Below, piece after piece: positions 54,274 through 63,616 of a stretch of 64,000 bases of DNA. The stretch lies in the NCBI RefSeq assembly GCF_003990445.1, contig NZ_REEZ01000007.1, positions 1 through 64,000 of the forward strand. Reading direction: 5' to 3'. The number at the start of each line of letters is the position of its first letter. Positions within the stretch are counted from its first letter, which is position 1. Position numbers and translations under genes: made by a program. Origin of the DNA: Pararhodobacter zhoushanensis. GTDB taxonomy: Bacteria; Pseudomonadota; Alphaproteobacteria; Rhodobacterales; Rhodobacteraceae. A model generated the notes under the pieces. That model was given only the letters and a program-made list of their open reading frames with translations. It ran no database searches and had not been told where the DNA came from.

Positions 54274-55656
54274 ATGAAACGCATCCTGATCGCTAACCGG
54301 GGTGAGATCGCCCGCCGCGTCATCCGATCTGCGCGCGCGCTGGGACTGGAAACCGTTGCCGTTTATTCCGACGCCGACGCAGGCGCCCTGCATGTCAGCG
54401 ACGCGGATCAAGCCATCGCAATCGGGCCCGCCCCTGCGCGGTTGAGCTATCTGAACGCTGAAGCGGTCCTCAATGCCGCGCAGCTTTCCGGGGCTGATGC
54501 TGTCCATCCGGGCTATGGCTTCTTGTCCGAGAATGCCGATTTCGCCCAGGCGGTAAAAGACGCCGGGATGATCTGGATCGGACCGGACCCGGAAACGCTG
54601 CGCTCTATGGGCGACAAGCAGCGCGCGCGGGAAATCGCGCGGGCTGCAGGTGTGCCGGTCGTGCCGGGCAGCGAGCGCTTCGGCGATACGGTCACGGCAG
54701 AGACACTGTTGGCCGCTGCGCAGACGGTCGGCTATCCGTTACTGGTGAAGGCAGCGGCGGGTGGTGGCGGCATCGGGATGCGCCGCGTCGATGGCCCTGA
54801 AACTCTGGTGGACGCGGTGCGCACGACGCAATCGCTGGCCGCCCGTGCGTTTGGCGATGGCACTGTGTTTCTTGAGCGTTTCGTCCCCCGTGCCCGGCAC
54901 ATCGAGGTGCAGGTCTTTGGCTTCGGGGACGGCAACGCCGTTCATCTGTACGAGCGCGACTGTTCGCTTCAGCGGCGCTTTCAAAAGGTGATCGAAGAAA
55001 GCCCGGCGCCCGGTTTGCCGGATGCGAAGCGTGCCCGGATGGCTGACGCGGCGATCGCGCTCTGCGCAGCAACCAAGTATCGCGGGGCAGGGACCGTCGA
55101 GTTCATTGTCGATGCCGACAGCTTCGATTTCTACTTTTTAGAGATGAACACACGGATTCAAGTCGAGCACGCGGTCACCGAAATGGTCACGGGTGTTGAT
55201 CTGGTCGCGATGCAGATTGATTTCGCGCGAGGTCAATTGACGGGGATGGAGCAGGACGCAATTGCAGTTGAAGGCCACGCCATCGAATGCCGGTTGTATG
55301 CCGAAGATCCGCTGCGCAAGTTCCAACCGTCACCCGGCGTACTTGAAGAGTTGTCCCTTCCCCACGAGGGACCAGCCCTGCGTGTCGATTGCGGCTACCG
55401 CACCGGCGACAACGTCACACCCTATTATGATCCGATGCTCGCCAAACTGATCGCGTCAGGTGCGACGCGCAGCGAAGCCATCGCTGGCGCTCTGCGCGCG
55501 CTGGATCAGATCCGGGTTCAGGGTCCGAAAACAAACAGCGCCTTTCTGGCAGCGTGTCTCGGCAACGAGGCATTCGGGAAAGGCGACGTGCATACGGGCT
55601 TCATCGACGCATCCGGTGACGCTTTGCTCAAATCCAAGGAAAGGAATGAGATATGA
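54274..55656 (+). CDS. Biotin carboxylase subunit (AccC-like, stand-alone)
   Basis: The 460-residue protein has the N-terminal RILIANRGEIARRVIRSARA, the ATP-grasp Gly loop KAAAGGGGIGMR (about 158-169) and EMNTRIQVEHAVTEM near 290-304. It carboxylates biotin with ATP and bicarbonate. It has no attached carrier domain, which fits the separate 74-residue carrier. It overlaps bioY and is in the operon rather than beside a housekeeping accB, so it is specific to this pathway. Confidence 0.94.
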   Translation: MKRILIANRGEIARRVIRSARALGLETVAVYSDADAGALHVSDADQAIAIGPAPARLSYLNAEAVLNAAQLSGADAVHPGYGFLSENADFAQAVKDAGMIWIGPDPETLRSMGDKQRAREIARAAGVPVVPGSERFGDTVTAETLLAAAQTVGYPLLVKAAAGGGGIGMRRVDGPETLVDAVRTTQSLAARAFGDGTVFLERFVPRARHIEVQVFGFGDGNAVHLYERDCSLQRRFQKVIEESPAPGLPDAKRARMADAAIALCAATKYRGAGTVEFIVDADSFDFYFLEMNTRIQVEHAVTEMVTGVDLVAMQIDFARGQLTGMEQDAIAVEGHAIECRLYAEDPLRKFQPSPGVLEELSLPHEGPALRVDCGYRTGDNVTPYYDPMLAKLIASGATRSEAIAGALRALDQIRVQGPKTNSAFLAACLGNEAFGKGDVHTGFIDASGDALLKSKERNEI

Positions 55657-56234
55657 CTTCGAAATCGGCGACACTTTTTCTGACAATGGTTCCGCCCACG
55701 GCGAGCAAAGAGGCCCGCTTCTGGCGCGACGCTTTGATCGTCGTGTCGGGAACCGTGCTTCTTGCCCTCTCGGCCCGTGTGCAAGTGCCGATGTGGCCGG
55801 TGCCGATGTCGATGCAATCGCTTGCGGTGCTGATGCTCGCGATGACCTTGGGCGCGCGTTTGTCCGTCGCCACTGTGGCCGCCTATGTGGTTCAGGGTGC
55901 CGTCGGTATGCCCGTCTTCGCTTCAGGTGCAGGGCTTGCCTATCTGGTCGGACCGACGGGCGGATATATCATTGGGTTCGTGGCGCTGGCAGCAGTCACA
56001 GGCTGGTTGAGCGATCGTGGATGGACCCGCAGCTTTCTGCCCGCGCTGACCGCGGCTTTGGTGGGGTCGGCAGTCTTGTATGCCTGCGGTGCGACATGGC
56101 TGGCAGCGAGTATCGGCTTTGACCGGGCGGTGGAGTTGGGCGTCTTGCCGTTCTTGCCGGGGGATCTGGTAAAGGCTGCACTCTCTGCGCTCGCGGTGTC
56201 TGCCGCATGGGCTGCCCGGCGTCGTCAGCAGTGA
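55653..56234 (+). CDS. bioY: Biotin transporter BioY (ECF S-component)
   Basis: The 193-residue protein has six membrane segments and BioY motifs: VQVPMWPVPMSMQSLAVLML, GAVGMPVFASGAG, GPTGGYIIGF and LPFLPGDLVKAAL. It binds biotin with high affinity. It overlaps the biotin carboxylase stop (ATGA), so biotin supply is tied to the making of the biotin enzyme. No BioMN partner is in the window, but BioY can also work alone. Confidence 0.94.
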   Translation: MTSKSATLFLTMVPPTASKEARFWRDALIVVSGTVLLALSARVQVPMWPVPMSMQSLAVLMLAMTLGARLSVATVAAYVVQGAVGMPVFASGAGLAYLVGPTGGYIIGFVALAAVTGWLSDRGWTRSFLPALTAALVGSAVLYACGATWLAASIGFDRAVELGVLPFLPGDLVKAALSALAVSAAWAARRRQQ

Positions 56235-56241
56235 CCTTGGG

Positions 56242-56276
56242 GACTGGCAAGAACGTTGCTGACCGTCTTGCCAGTC
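56242..56276 (+). terminator. Hairpin after bioY
   Basis: An 11-base perfect stem (GACTGGCAAGA / TCTTGCCAGTC) with a 13-base loop begins 8 bases after the bioY stop. There is only TTGCC after it. It probably ends the long plus-strand operon before the convergent LysR gene. Confidence 0.6.
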
Positions 56277-56338
56277 TTGCCTCTGCGGAAGAGGAAACCG
56301 GGTTGGCGCTGCTCGACGAGCGCGCGCCACCACTGTCG

Positions 56339-57211
56339 CTAAGTGCGCAGCGACGCAAGGAAGTTCTCAGCAGCGCGGCTGAGGCTGCGCTCGCTGTGGC
56401 TGAGGGCGATAAAGGCGCGTTCGGGGAAGCTGAAAGGCACCTCGAACACCCGCCCGGCAGCGCAATGCGGGGCGGCGGCGTGCTCGGACAGGACGGTGGC
56501 GCCATGTCCGGTTTCGACGGCGGCGATGCAGGCCTCGTTTGAGGGCAGTTCCAGCATCGGCGTGACCGGATCGATCCCGTGTCCCTGCAACGCTTCATCG
56601 AACAGTGCGCGCGTCCCTGATCCGGCTTCGCGCAAGACCCAATCGGCGGCGGCCAGCGCTGTTGCAGTCAGCTGCGGCTGTTGCTGCCAAGGGTGGCTCT
56701 TGCCGACCAGAAGCACCAGGCGATCGCCGCCGACCGTCGTCTGGCGCAGGCCGTGGCTGTCAACCCGGCCTTCGACGATTCCCAGATCAGCCTCGCCCGA
56801 GCGGACAGCAGCGGCCACGGTGGCGGTGTTGCCCTGAATGAAGTGCAGCGTTACGCGCGGATGCAGGCTCTGGAAGCGGATCAGATGGCTGGGCAGGAAG
56901 TAGGTCGCCACAGTCTGGCTGGCCTGCAAGCGCAGCGTTCCGACCTCACCGCCGCGCAGTTCGGCGAGCCAGTTCTCAGCTTCGTTTGCGCGTCTGAGCA
57001 CCGCTTCTGCCAGCGGTGTGAACATCCGTCCGGCATCATTCAGCACGATCCCTCGCCCAACCCGGTCGAAAAACGGTACGCCATGCTGCGCTTCCAGTGC
57101 GGCCAGCGAGGCGCTGACTGCGGACTGGGTGAGGTGCAGCGTCTCGGAAGCGCGAGTCACATGCTGAAGGCGCGCAACCTCAAGGAAAATGCGCAGTTGT
57201 TCGAGGGTCAT
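56339..57211 (-). CDS. LysR-family regulator (YeiE/CysB-like)
   Basis: The 290-residue protein starts MTLEQLRIFLEVARLQHVTR, with the winged helix at 15-40 (ASETLHLTQSAVSASLAALE) and a LysR effector domain. The ATG at 57211 is chosen over the upstream frame because this is the standard N-terminus. It is divergent from a YeiH-type transporter gene, an arrangement seen with YeiE/YeiH and sulfite-responsive relatives. Confidence 0.9.
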   Translation of the reverse strand: MTLEQLRIFLEVARLQHVTRASETLHLTQSAVSASLAALEAQHGVPFFDRVGRGIVLNDAGRMFTPLAEAVLRRANEAENWLAELRGGEVGTLRLQASQTVATYFLPSHLIRFQSLHPRVTLHFIQGNTATVAAAVRSGEADLGIVEGRVDSHGLRQTTVGGDRLVLLVGKSHPWQQQPQLTATALAAADWVLREAGSGTRALFDEALQGHGIDPVTPMLELPSNEACIAAVETGHGATVLSEHAAAPHCAAGRVFEVPFSFPERAFIALSHSERSLSRAAENFLASLRT

Positions 57212-57353
57212 CGCGGATCTTCCGGGCTGAGCTGGGTGGCTTCTGGGGGATATGTTCGTCAAAGCAGATCATTTTATCAATAACAATAAATTGGATTGTT
57301 GGAAGGGCGGTCTGTAGACCTCTGCCAAGACCTTGCCGTCGACAGGAGCCCCC

Positions 57354-58415
57354 ATGACCGCCCTCGCCAACCACTTTCTTGAGACACTGCGCGGTCTGTT
57401 CCCGGGGTCGCTGCTTGTTGCGGTCGTCACTGCTGCTGCGTTTCATGCCCACAGCTTGCCCGGTCTGGTTGGCCTTAGCCCGGTGATTTTGGCCATCCTG
57501 CTGGGCATGACCTATGCGAATGTGGTTGGCGTAAACGAGGCTTGCGGCCCCGGCATCGCGTTTTGCGCGCGCCGGGTCATGCGCACTGCCGTGGCGCTCT
57601 TGGGCGCGCAGATAACCGTGGGCGATCTGATGTCCTTTGGCTGGCAAGGGCTGGTGGGCATCGTCGCAGCCGTGGCAGTGACGCTGCCCGTTTCTTATGC
57701 CGTCGGTCGGAAACTGGGGGTGGCGCGGGATCTGTCGATGCTGATCGCAACCGGCAGCGCGGTTTGCGGGGCCTCGGCCATTGCCGGGGTCAATACTGTC
57801 ATCCGTGCGCGTGAGGATTCCGTCAGCTATGCCGTCGCTGTCATCACGCTGTGGGGTACGGTGGGGCTGTTTGCCGTGCCACTGCTGAGCGACCTTCTGG
57901 GGCTGAGTGCCGTGCAGGCGGGCCTGTGGGCGGGGCTGTCGCTGCACGAGGTCGCGCAAGCCGTCGGTGCCGGTTTTGCGGGGGGCGATGCGTCTGGTCA
58001 TGCGGCGGTCGCGATGAAACTGGGGCGCGTGCTGATGCTGGCCGGGGTGATTTTCGCGCTTGCCCGCGCATGGCGGCAGTCGCCGGGAACGATGGGGGAG
58101 CGCCCGCGTGCGGTGCCGGAGTTCCTGATCGCGTTCCTTGCGCTCTGCGGGCTGAATTCGCTGGGCCTGTTGCCGGACGAACTGCGCAGCGCTGCGGTGA
58201 TCGCGACGCCGTTGTTACTGGCGGCGTCGATGGCGGGACTGGGGATGAACACGCGCTTCGCCAGCCTGCGCGCGCTCGGCCATGCGCCGCTTTGGCAGGG
58301 CGCGGTGACGTTCGCCGTCATCTCGGGGCTGGGTCTTCTGGCGGCGGTGTGGATCAGCGACTCCGCGACCGCGCGCGGGATTGCGACGGCGGTGGCGGCA
58401 ACGCAGCAACCGTGA
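57354..58415 (+). CDS. YeiH-family putative sulfate exporter
   Basis: The 353-residue protein has about ten membrane segments and the family features GLSPVILAILLGMTYANV, GIAFCARRVMRTAVALLGAQ and GSAVCGASAIAGVNTVI. The ATG follows GACAGGAGCCCCC. It lies divergent to the LysR gene. The family is linked by context to sulfite/sulfate or taurine metabolism; direct transport data are scarce. Confidence 0.9.
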   Translation: MTALANHFLETLRGLFPGSLLVAVVTAAAFHAHSLPGLVGLSPVILAILLGMTYANVVGVNEACGPGIAFCARRVMRTAVALLGAQITVGDLMSFGWQGLVGIVAAVAVTLPVSYAVGRKLGVARDLSMLIATGSAVCGASAIAGVNTVIRAREDSVSYAVAVITLWGTVGLFAVPLLSDLLGLSAVQAGLWAGLSLHEVAQAVGAGFAGGDASGHAAVAMKLGRVLMLAGVIFALARAWRQSPGTMGERPRAVPEFLIAFLALCGLNSLGLLPDELRSAAVIATPLLLAASMAGLGMNTRFASLRALGHAPLWQGAVTFAVISGLGLLAAVWISDSATARGIATAVAATQQP

Positions 58416-58531
58416 CGTGCAGCGCCCGGTACGACCGCTGAGGCGTCAATAGCCGCTGTCCCGTCAGCGACCTGGCCCGCGTGCACCTGCGCTGCGAGCG
58501 GCTGCTGAAACCTTGATCTTCGTGTCGTGCA

Positions 58532-58568
58532 GATCGCCTTCGGCGGGAGCGCGGGCGATCGGTTTTTC
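58532..58568 (+). terminator. Rho-independent terminator after yeiH-type gene
   Basis: Arms GATCGCC and GGCGATC flank a GC-rich loop and are followed by GGTTTTTCTT. It lies about 115 bases after the transporter stop and just before the next gene. Confidence 0.7.
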
Positions 58569-58594
58569 TTATCGCGTGCAATTGTCGATAAAAT

Positions 58595-60646
58595 ATGCAC
58601 AATTGTTCAGAGTCCCCGATGTACAGGTTTGCCGTGTCCCAGGCGTTGGTTCCGAGTACTCTGTTCGACGTTCCAGACAGATTCCACCGGCAGGCGGTTT
58701 GGTTGATCTGCTGTGCCGTACTGATCGCCTTTGCGGTGTTGATCTTCGGCTGGGGGTTTGGGATCGACCGGTTCGTGCGCATCCAACAGCCCTTTCCAGC
58801 GATGGTGCCGCTGACTGCCTTCAGTATCATCGCTGCCGGGGTCGGGTCTTTGATGATGCGCACTGCGCCGGGGAAGGCTGCGGGCATCCTGTGCGCCGTG
58901 CTGATCGTGGGCAGTGTGCTGCTCGAAGACGTCTCGGATCTGCGTTTGCTGTTTCACGATGCCGATGAAGGGATGTCCTGGGCCTCGCAGGCGGCTGCCT
59001 TGCTGGCAGCGGCTGCGCTGCTGGCGCAAGCGATGATGCCCGATTGGCGGCGTCTGATCACGCGACTGGATTCGGTCGGGTTGTGCGTCGCCTGCCTGCC
59101 GTTGCTCGGATACATCTTCAACTCCGAGGCGCTTTTTGGCAACGTCGTTTACACCAAGCTGGCGTTGCATACGGGGATCGCCTTTTTCCTGCTGTTTGCC
59201 GGTCGGCTGATGATGCGCGCCGATGAGACCTGGATCGGTGTTCTGTACGCACAAGAGCGTGGCAGTCAGGTGGGCCGGCGGATCCTGCCGGTGGTGATCC
59301 TGGGGCCCATCGTGATGTGCTATCTTGCGCTGGTCGCCACAGAGCAACAGTTCGTCACCGCTGACTTCCGGCTGACCTGTCTGGCGTTTGCGGTCGTGGC
59401 AATGGGTACCATTGCCGTGGTGACGGTGGCGGACCGGGTCAACCGGCTGGAACGCTCAGCCCGCGCCTATGAAGAAGAACTCAAGGAACGTGATCTGGAA
59501 CTGGTCCGGTCACAGAAGGTTGCCGTTCTGGGGCGGCTGGTCGGTGGTGTGTCGCATGACTTCAACAACTTGCTGTCCGTCATCATTGGCAATCTTGAGC
59601 TGTTCGATCATGATGAAAGCCCCGAGAACCGCGATCATTACAAAGATCAGGCGCTCAAGGCTGCGTCAAACGCGGCAGCGCTGACGCGTCAGTTGCTGAC
59701 CTATGGCCGAAAGTCGCGGCTCGATCCGGAACCGTTCGTGCTGGACGAGTCTGTCGCAGAGACATTGCAAATGTTCCGCCGGATCGTCGATCCGGGCCTG
59801 CGGATCATCGAGCAATTCACGGTGCCGGGTCATCAGGTCTTCCTTGATCCGTCGAATTTTCAGCAGGTGCTGCTCAACATCCTGATCAACGCGCGCGATG
59901 CGATGGACACGCAGGGGATCATCTTTGTCACCACGGGTCTGGTCACCGATGTGCCGTCGCCCCGCGTCGCAACACATGATGAGGGGCCGCTGAACGAAGG
60001 GCCGTATGTGACTGTTCAGGTGCGCGATACCGGCAGCGGGATGGCGCCGGGCGTGCTGGAGCGTATCTTTGAGCCTTACTTTACCACCAAGGGTGTGGGC
60101 GAGGGATCAGGGCTTGGCCTGCCGATGGCGCAGGGTTTCTGCCGTCAGTCGGACGGGGATATTCGCGTCGACAGTGCTGTGGGCCTTGGCACCACCGTCA
60201 CGCTGTACTTCCCGCTCTCGGGCACCGTCGAACGCGCGGTGGTGCCCATCACTCGGCCCAAGCCGCACACGCCAAAGGGGCGGGCCCGTATCCTTGTTGT
60301 CGATGACGAGGACGCGATCACCGAGATGATGGCGACCCAGCTGAGCCAGGACGGCTATGAGGTCGAGACAGCCAAGGACGCCCGCGCAGCGCTGGATCTG
60401 TTCGAGTCGTCGCCGCGTTTCGATCTGGTCATCTCGGACGTGATCATGCCAGGCGACTTGCAGGGCCACCACCTTGCAGGCCGGGTTCATGCCCTGTGGC
60501 CCGATGCCAGGGTGTTGCTGATGTCGGGTTATGAATCGAACCGGCTGCGCGAGCAGTTCACCTTCGCGGGCCGGATCGAGTTTCTGCAAAAGCCGATTGA
60601 TCGCAAGACGTTGCGGCGCACCATCACCGAATTGCTCGAGTCGTGA
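58595..60646 (+). CDS. Membrane-anchored hybrid histidine kinase
   Basis: This protein of up to 683 residues has an N-terminal membrane block of about seven helices (residues 28-285), a HisKA-type region with phospho-acceptor His321 (GGVSHDFNNLLSVIIGN), an HATPase domain (NILINARDAMDTQG, DTGSGMAPG, GEGSGLGLPM) and a receiver with Asp615 (FDLVISDVIMPG). HDFNN kinases of this form are common in alphaproteobacteria. An ATG at 58619 is an alternative start; neither has a strong ribosome-binding site. It ends at a bidirectional terminator facing TRAP genes. Confidence 0.92.
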   Translation: MHNCSESPMYRFAVSQALVPSTLFDVPDRFHRQAVWLICCAVLIAFAVLIFGWGFGIDRFVRIQQPFPAMVPLTAFSIIAAGVGSLMMRTAPGKAAGILCAVLIVGSVLLEDVSDLRLLFHDADEGMSWASQAAALLAAAALLAQAMMPDWRRLITRLDSVGLCVACLPLLGYIFNSEALFGNVVYTKLALHTGIAFFLLFAGRLMMRADETWIGVLYAQERGSQVGRRILPVVILGPIVMCYLALVATEQQFVTADFRLTCLAFAVVAMGTIAVVTVADRVNRLERSARAYEEELKERDLELVRSQKVAVLGRLVGGVSHDFNNLLSVIIGNLELFDHDESPENRDHYKDQALKAASNAAALTRQLLTYGRKSRLDPEPFVLDESVAETLQMFRRIVDPGLRIIEQFTVPGHQVFLDPSNFQQVLLNILINARDAMDTQGIIFVTTGLVTDVPSPRVATHDEGPLNEGPYVTVQVRDTGSGMAPGVLERIFEPYFTTKGVGEGSGLGLPMAQGFCRQSDGDIRVDSAVGLGTTVTLYFPLSGTVERAVVPITRPKPHTPKGRARILVVDDEDAITEMMATQLSQDGYEVETAKDARAALDLFESSPRFDLVISDVIMPGDLQGHHLAGRVHALWPDARVLLMSGYESNRLREQFTFAGRIEFLQKPIDRKTLRRTITELLES

Positions 60647-60656
60647 ACCCTGCCGT

Positions 60657-60694
60657 CCCCCTCTTTCGCGGCGCGCTGGCGGCGAAAGAGGGGG
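60657..60694. terminator. Bidirectional terminator between convergent genes
   Basis: A perfect 13-base stem (CCCCCTCTTTCGC / GCGAAAGAGGGGG) with a 12-base loop fills the gap between the histidine kinase stop (60646) and the TRAP permease stop (60701). Confidence 0.8.
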
Positions 60695-60700
60695 CACTGG

Positions 60701-61993
60701 TTACATTGTGCTGGGCAGGAACAGCACAAGGCCCGGAAAGACAACCAGCAGGATCAGCCGCAGGATGTCCGTCGCGATGAAGGGCAGGACGCCGCGAAAG
60801 ATCGTCCCCAGCGGTACGTCTTTGGCGATGGTATTTATCACGAACACATTGATCCCCACCGGCGGCGTGATCAGGCCCAGCTCGGCGACCATGACGATGA
60901 TGATGCCGAACCAGATCGGATCAAAACCCAGCTGAATGATCACCGGATACACGATCGGCACCAGCAGCAGGATCATGGCCATGGTGTCCAGAATGCACCC
61001 GGCGATAACAAAGGCGATCAGGATCAGCGCCAGCGTTCCATGCGCCGAGAAATCCAGATCCACCAGCCACGCCGTCAGCTTTTGCGGCGACCGGGTGATG
61101 GCAAGGAAATAGCTGAACAGCATCGCGCCGATCAGGACCGAATACACCGACACCGAGGTGCGCAGCGCCTCGACCAGACTGTCGAGGATCTCTCGCGGGC
61201 CCAGTCGGCCACGGACCACGCCAAGGACCATGGTCAGCAAGGCACCAACGGCGGCGGCTTCGGTGGGGGTTGCGATGCCCATGTAGATGACACCGATCAC
61301 CCCAAGGAACAGCACGATCACCGCCCAGACGCCGGACAGCGCCGACAAGGCTTCCTGCAGGTCAAACGGGGTGCCGGCGGGAAGGCCGCGACGATGCGCG
61401 GTGAGGATCGTCACCATGTAGAGGATGACGGCCAGAATGCCCGGAACGATACCCGCGATGAACAACTGACCGACGTCGGTTTCGGTGATGTAGGCATAGA
61501 TCACCAGCACGACAGACGGCGGGATCATGATGCCCAGCGTCCCGCCCGCCGCGATCACGCCTGTCGCGGTATCCTCGCGATAGCCGAAGCGGCGCATTTC
61601 GGGCAGGGCGATCTTGGTCATCGTGGCAGCTGTGGCGACCGAGCTGCCACAGATCGCAGCGAAGCCCGAGCAGGCGGCAATGGTCGACAGCGCGACACCG
61701 CCCCGGAACTGTCCCAGCCATGAATTCGACGCGCGAAACAACTCTCGACTCATGCCTGAATTGGTTGCCAGCACGCCCATGAGGATGAAAAAGCTTACCA
61801 CGCTCAGGTTGAAGTCGGTGACCACGCGGATGGGTGAGGTTGCCAGGACGTTGAGGGCCGGGGTCAGGCCGCGCATCGCGCCATAGCCGGCCACGCCAAC
61901 CAGACCCAGCGCCACACCAATCGGTACCCGCAACAGCAACAGCGCAAAGAGGCTTACAAAGCCCAGAATTGCGATCAGGTCAGCGTTCGCCAT
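60701..61993 (-). CDS. TRAP transporter large permease (DctM), second system
   Basis: The 430-residue protein has about 12 membrane segments and DctM motifs: SGFAAICGSSVATAATMTKI, GGTLGIMIPPSVVLVIYAYI and CILDTMAMILLLVPIVYPVI. It overlaps the small permease gene by 14 bases. It is unlike the other DctM in the window and belongs to the operon encoded by dctP and dctQ upstream. Confidence 0.94.
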   Translation of the reverse strand: MANADLIAILGFVSLFALLLLRVPIGVALGLVGVAGYGAMRGLTPALNVLATSPIRVVTDFNLSVVSFFILMGVLATNSGMSRELFRASNSWLGQFRGGVALSTIAACSGFAAICGSSVATAATMTKIALPEMRRFGYREDTATGVIAAGGTLGIMIPPSVVLVIYAYITETDVGQLFIAGIVPGILAVILYMVTILTAHRRGLPAGTPFDLQEALSALSGVWAVIVLFLGVIGVIYMGIATPTEAAAVGALLTMVLGVVRGRLGPREILDSLVEALRTSVSVYSVLIGAMLFSYFLAITRSPQKLTAWLVDLDFSAHGTLALILIAFVIAGCILDTMAMILLLVPIVYPVIIQLGFDPIWFGIIIVMVAELGLITPPVGINVFVINTIAKDVPLGTIFRGVLPFIATDILRLILLVVFPGLVLFLPSTM

Positions 61994-62507
61994 GAGAGGC
62001 CTCTTCCAATTCGCGATCGTCGGCCGAGTCGACCAATTCGCGTCCCGTGATTATGCGCAGCAATTTGACACTGACGGTCACGACACTTGCTGCGGCGCCA
62101 AGCCAGATGACGCCCAGAAAGGGCCAGGCTGCGAGGCGCAGTTCAAACGTGCTTTCGTTGGTGCGCATCGCGCTCTGAACGCGGCCCAGCATCTTCCAGG
62201 CGATCAGGGCGATGAACAGCAAGAGCAGGGCCCAGGCGAAGGTGTCGATCCAGCGGCGGGCGCGCGGGCCGACAAGATCGGCAATGATGTCGACCTGAAT
62301 GTGCCCGCCTCGCAGGCCGATGACGGCAAAGCCCCACATCACGCAGGCACCCAGCAGGTAGCGCGAAATGTCAAAGCTGTCAGGGACAGGCATGGCAAGG
62401 GCGTAGCGACCAAAGGTCGACACGACGACCAGAAGCATGACGATACCCAGAAGGATCGCTGCGATCGTTTCAACCGTTCGACAAAAGACTTCGATCAGGC
62501 GGGACAT
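61980..62507 (-). CDS. TRAP transporter small permease (DctQ), second system
   Basis: The 175-residue protein has four membrane segments and the small-permease features VVVSTFGRYALAMPVPDSFD and RGGHIQVDIIADLVG. I start it at the ATG at 62507 (MSRLIEVFCRTVETI). It overlaps dctM and lies 80 bases after dctP, separated from it by a strong hairpin. Confidence 0.9.
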   Translation of the reverse strand: MSRLIEVFCRTVETIAAILLGIVMLLVVVSTFGRYALAMPVPDSFDISRYLLGACVMWGFAVIGLRGGHIQVDIIADLVGPRARRWIDTFAWALLLLFIALIAWKMLGRVQSAMRTNESTFELRLAAWPFLGVIWLGAAASVVTVSVKLLRIITGRELVDSADDRELEEASHGER

Positions 62508-62544
62508 GGGTGCTCCGTCACTGCATTTGGCTGAAGAAAGGGGA

Positions 62545-62578
62545 TGTCCCCGGCCTGCGCGCGGGCACGCCGGGGACA
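62545..62578 (-). terminator. Attenuating hairpin between dctP and dctQ
   Basis: A 9-base perfect stem (TGTCCCCGG / CCGGGGACA) with a 16-base GC-rich loop lies 10 bases after the dctP stop, without a T-run on the minus strand. Its place suits excess binding protein over permease. Confidence 0.65.
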
Positions 62579-62587
62579 AGGATGGCC

Positions 62588-63616
62588 TCAGGGCTGATAG
62601 GCGCCGTCAGCGGCGACAAGGCGCGCCTCAAGATCGGCCAGTGCTGCTGCCGGATCGGCCAGACCAGCTGCGGTGGCGTTGGTCGCCCATTCGGCGCGCA
62701 GCTCTTGCGACAGCTCTTGCCACTGCGCCAGTTGCTCGGCGTTCGGCGTGTACATCGTGTGGCCTTCGGTCTCGACGAAGTAGGGCCGCGCCTCACGCTC
62801 TTGCATCGCCCAGGGCGTGCTGACGCGCTCGGACCATTCGGGCGTGCAGTGATGGTCGATCACGGCGCGGTTCTCGTCCGAAAGGTTGTTGTAGACGTCA
62901 AGGTTGATCGCCCAGACGAAGGCCACCGAATAGAGCGGCAGGTCCAGATGGTGCGTCACGATGTCTTCAACGCCGAACAGGCGAAGGCTGTTCCACGGTC
63001 CGCTGGTCACGTCGGCACCGCCGCTCGACAGGATCTCGCGCATTTCAGGCACCGGCACCTGTACCGGGCTGGCACCCATGTTGCTGATCAGGCGGGCGAT
63101 GGTGCCCTGCGGCGGGCGCACGTTCATGCCGGCGAAATCGTCAGGGCCGGCGATCGGGCCGCGGGTGGCGTGGAAGGTGCCCGGTTCGTGCAGGTGGACA
63201 AGGCAGACATGCACATCGCCCATTTCCTGCTCGGCGTATTGTGCATACCATTCGTGCAGCGCACGGCTTGCCGAGGTGCCGTTCGACACCAGGAACGGCA
63301 GCTCTGCCGCTGCGATGATCGGGAAGCGGCCCGCCTGATAGCCGGGGTTGATGAAGCTGATATCGACAACACCGTCGCGCGCCATGTCATAATGGTCCGG
63401 CGCTGCGCCCAATTGCTGGGCGGGATAGATGTCGACCTGAATGCGGCCGTTCGATTCCTCGGCGATGGATTGCGCCCAGGGCACCATCCCCAGCGTGTCG
63501 ACGGTGTGCACCGGCGGCACCCAATGCGACAGGGTGAGCGTCACTTCCTGCGCCTGCACGACCGGCGCGAACGCCAGGCCAAGCGCGGTCGATGCCGCGA
63601 ATACGGATTTTTTCAT
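62588..63616 (-). CDS. TRAP transporter solute-binding protein (DctP), second system
   Basis: The 342-residue protein has a signal peptide cut after VVQAQ (about 23), a mature start EVTLTLSHWVPPVHTVDTLG and the conserved arginine in FAGMNVRPPQGTIARLISNM. It has VDISFINPGYQAGRFPI like many carboxylate- or aromatic-acid-binding TRAP proteins. It is the first gene of the minus-strand dctPQM operon, preceded by a MarR-type gene in the same direction. Confidence 0.94.
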   Translation of the reverse strand: MKKSVFAASTALGLAFAPVVQAQEVTLTLSHWVPPVHTVDTLGMVPWAQSIAEESNGRIQVDIYPAQQLGAAPDHYDMARDGVVDISFINPGYQAGRFPIIAAAELPFLVSNGTSASRALHEWYAQYAEQEMGDVHVCLVHLHEPGTFHATRGPIAGPDDFAGMNVRPPQGTIARLISNMGASPVQVPVPEMREILSSGGADVTSGPWNSLRLFGVEDIVTHHLDLPLYSVAFVWAINLDVYNNLSDENRAVIDHHCTPEWSERVSTPWAMQEREARPYFVETEGHTMYTPNAEQLAQWQELSQELRAEWATNATAAGLADPAAALADLEARLVAADGAYQP

